Of a stretch of DNA of 28,723 bases, positions 28,594 through 28,723 are shown piece by piece. The DNA is from DATDOY01 sp035293045. Lineage in GTDB: Bacteria > Actinomycetota > Acidimicrobiia > IMCC26256 > JACPCJ01. Made by a program: the position numbers and the translations under genes. The stretch spans positions 1-28,723 of the forward strand of contig DATDOY010000063.1 in assembly GCA_035293045.1 (NCBI GenBank), read 5' to 3'. The number at the start of each line of letters is the position of its first letter. Position 1 is the stretch's first letter. The notes below the pieces were generated by a model. The model did no database searches, was not told where the DNA came from, and saw only the letters and a program-made list of their open reading frames with translations.

Positions 28594-28723
28594 TCAGGAG
28601 GTGAGCTGGTCGATGAGCAGGGTGACGATCGACGTGCGGCCCCGGCTCTCCTCCCACGCCGCGCCGATGGCGTCGTGGTCCACGAGGCCGAAGGCGTCGG
28701 GCTCGATCCCCAGAATCTGCGCC
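28594..28723 (-). CDS. C-terminal end of an unrecognised protein (5' end beyond window)
   Basis: On the minus strand a frame is open from the right edge to a TGA at 28594-28596. The 42 visible residues end ESRGRTSIVTLLIDQLTS and include IEPDAFGLVDHDAIGAAWEE. The composition is protein-like and the gene is convergent with the methyltransferase (35-nt gap). I cannot assign a family from this fragment. Confidence 0.65.
   Translation of the reverse strand, partial: AQILGIEPDAFGLVDHDAIGAAWEESRGRTSIVTLLIDQLTS

Noticed and set aside
1..28723. CRISPR arrays, insertion sequences, rRNA or tRNA genes
   Set aside because: I saw no regularly spaced repeats, transposase motifs, terminal inverted repeats with target duplication or tRNA/rRNA signatures by eye.

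Overview
High-GC chromosomal DNA, most likely from an actinobacterium. Family content suggests a member of Acidimicrobiia or a neighbouring deep lineage: HemQ, a GpgS-type glycosyltransferase, a DtxR/IdeR regulator, CIRCE-controlled groEL, an SCO6745-family protein, an Rv2578c-like radical SAM protein and a Gram-positive LexA box. The lineage is inferred from gene families only. I see no plasmid, phage, transposon, CRISPR or tRNA/rRNA signature; this reads as core chromosome.

Layout. (1) 1-3627, minus strand: gpgS and a HAD phosphatase (glucosylglycerate-type solute synthesis), then a class III nucleotide cyclase/AAA protein cut by the left edge. (2) 3756-5516, plus: a SAM-I riboswitch, a threonine-synthase-like PLP enzyme and a CysO-like sulfur carrier ending in GG. 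(3) 5601-6353: a crotonase. (4) 6416-10923: a divergent iron locus, with a DtxR/IdeR-like regulator facing fbpC-fbpA-fbpB and two DtxR-type operators. (5) 10958-12772: two overlapping CIRCE elements and groEL. (6) 12937-16500: a SpoIID-like membrane protein facing hemQ, a NIL-domain protein and a DUF2993 protein. (7) 16481-19173: an SCO6745-family protein and small uncharacterised genes. (8) 19324-23441: the nitrogen operon amtB-glnK-glnD. (9) 23461-26565: Nudix, patatin, Kelch lipoprotein and a two-TM protein. (10) 26658-28723: a LexA-box promoter driving a radical SAM protein, a methyltransferase, and the C-terminal end of an unrecognised gene.

Most notable signals. The SAM riboswitch in front of a threonine-synthase/sulfur-carrier pair makes little sense for plain threonine synthesis and suggests a protein-thiocarboxylate route to homocysteine. 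Long, near-perfect intergenic hairpins recur at gene ends; three share an outer GTGTnnGT motif. Many genes lack a Shine-Dalgarno site and carry TANNNT 6-8 nt before the start codon, the mark of leaderless mRNAs. The DtxR regulator has MntR-like residues at two key metal-ligand positions although it faces an iron transporter. A LexA box fills exactly the spacer of a consensus promoter. glnD appears to start at CTG.
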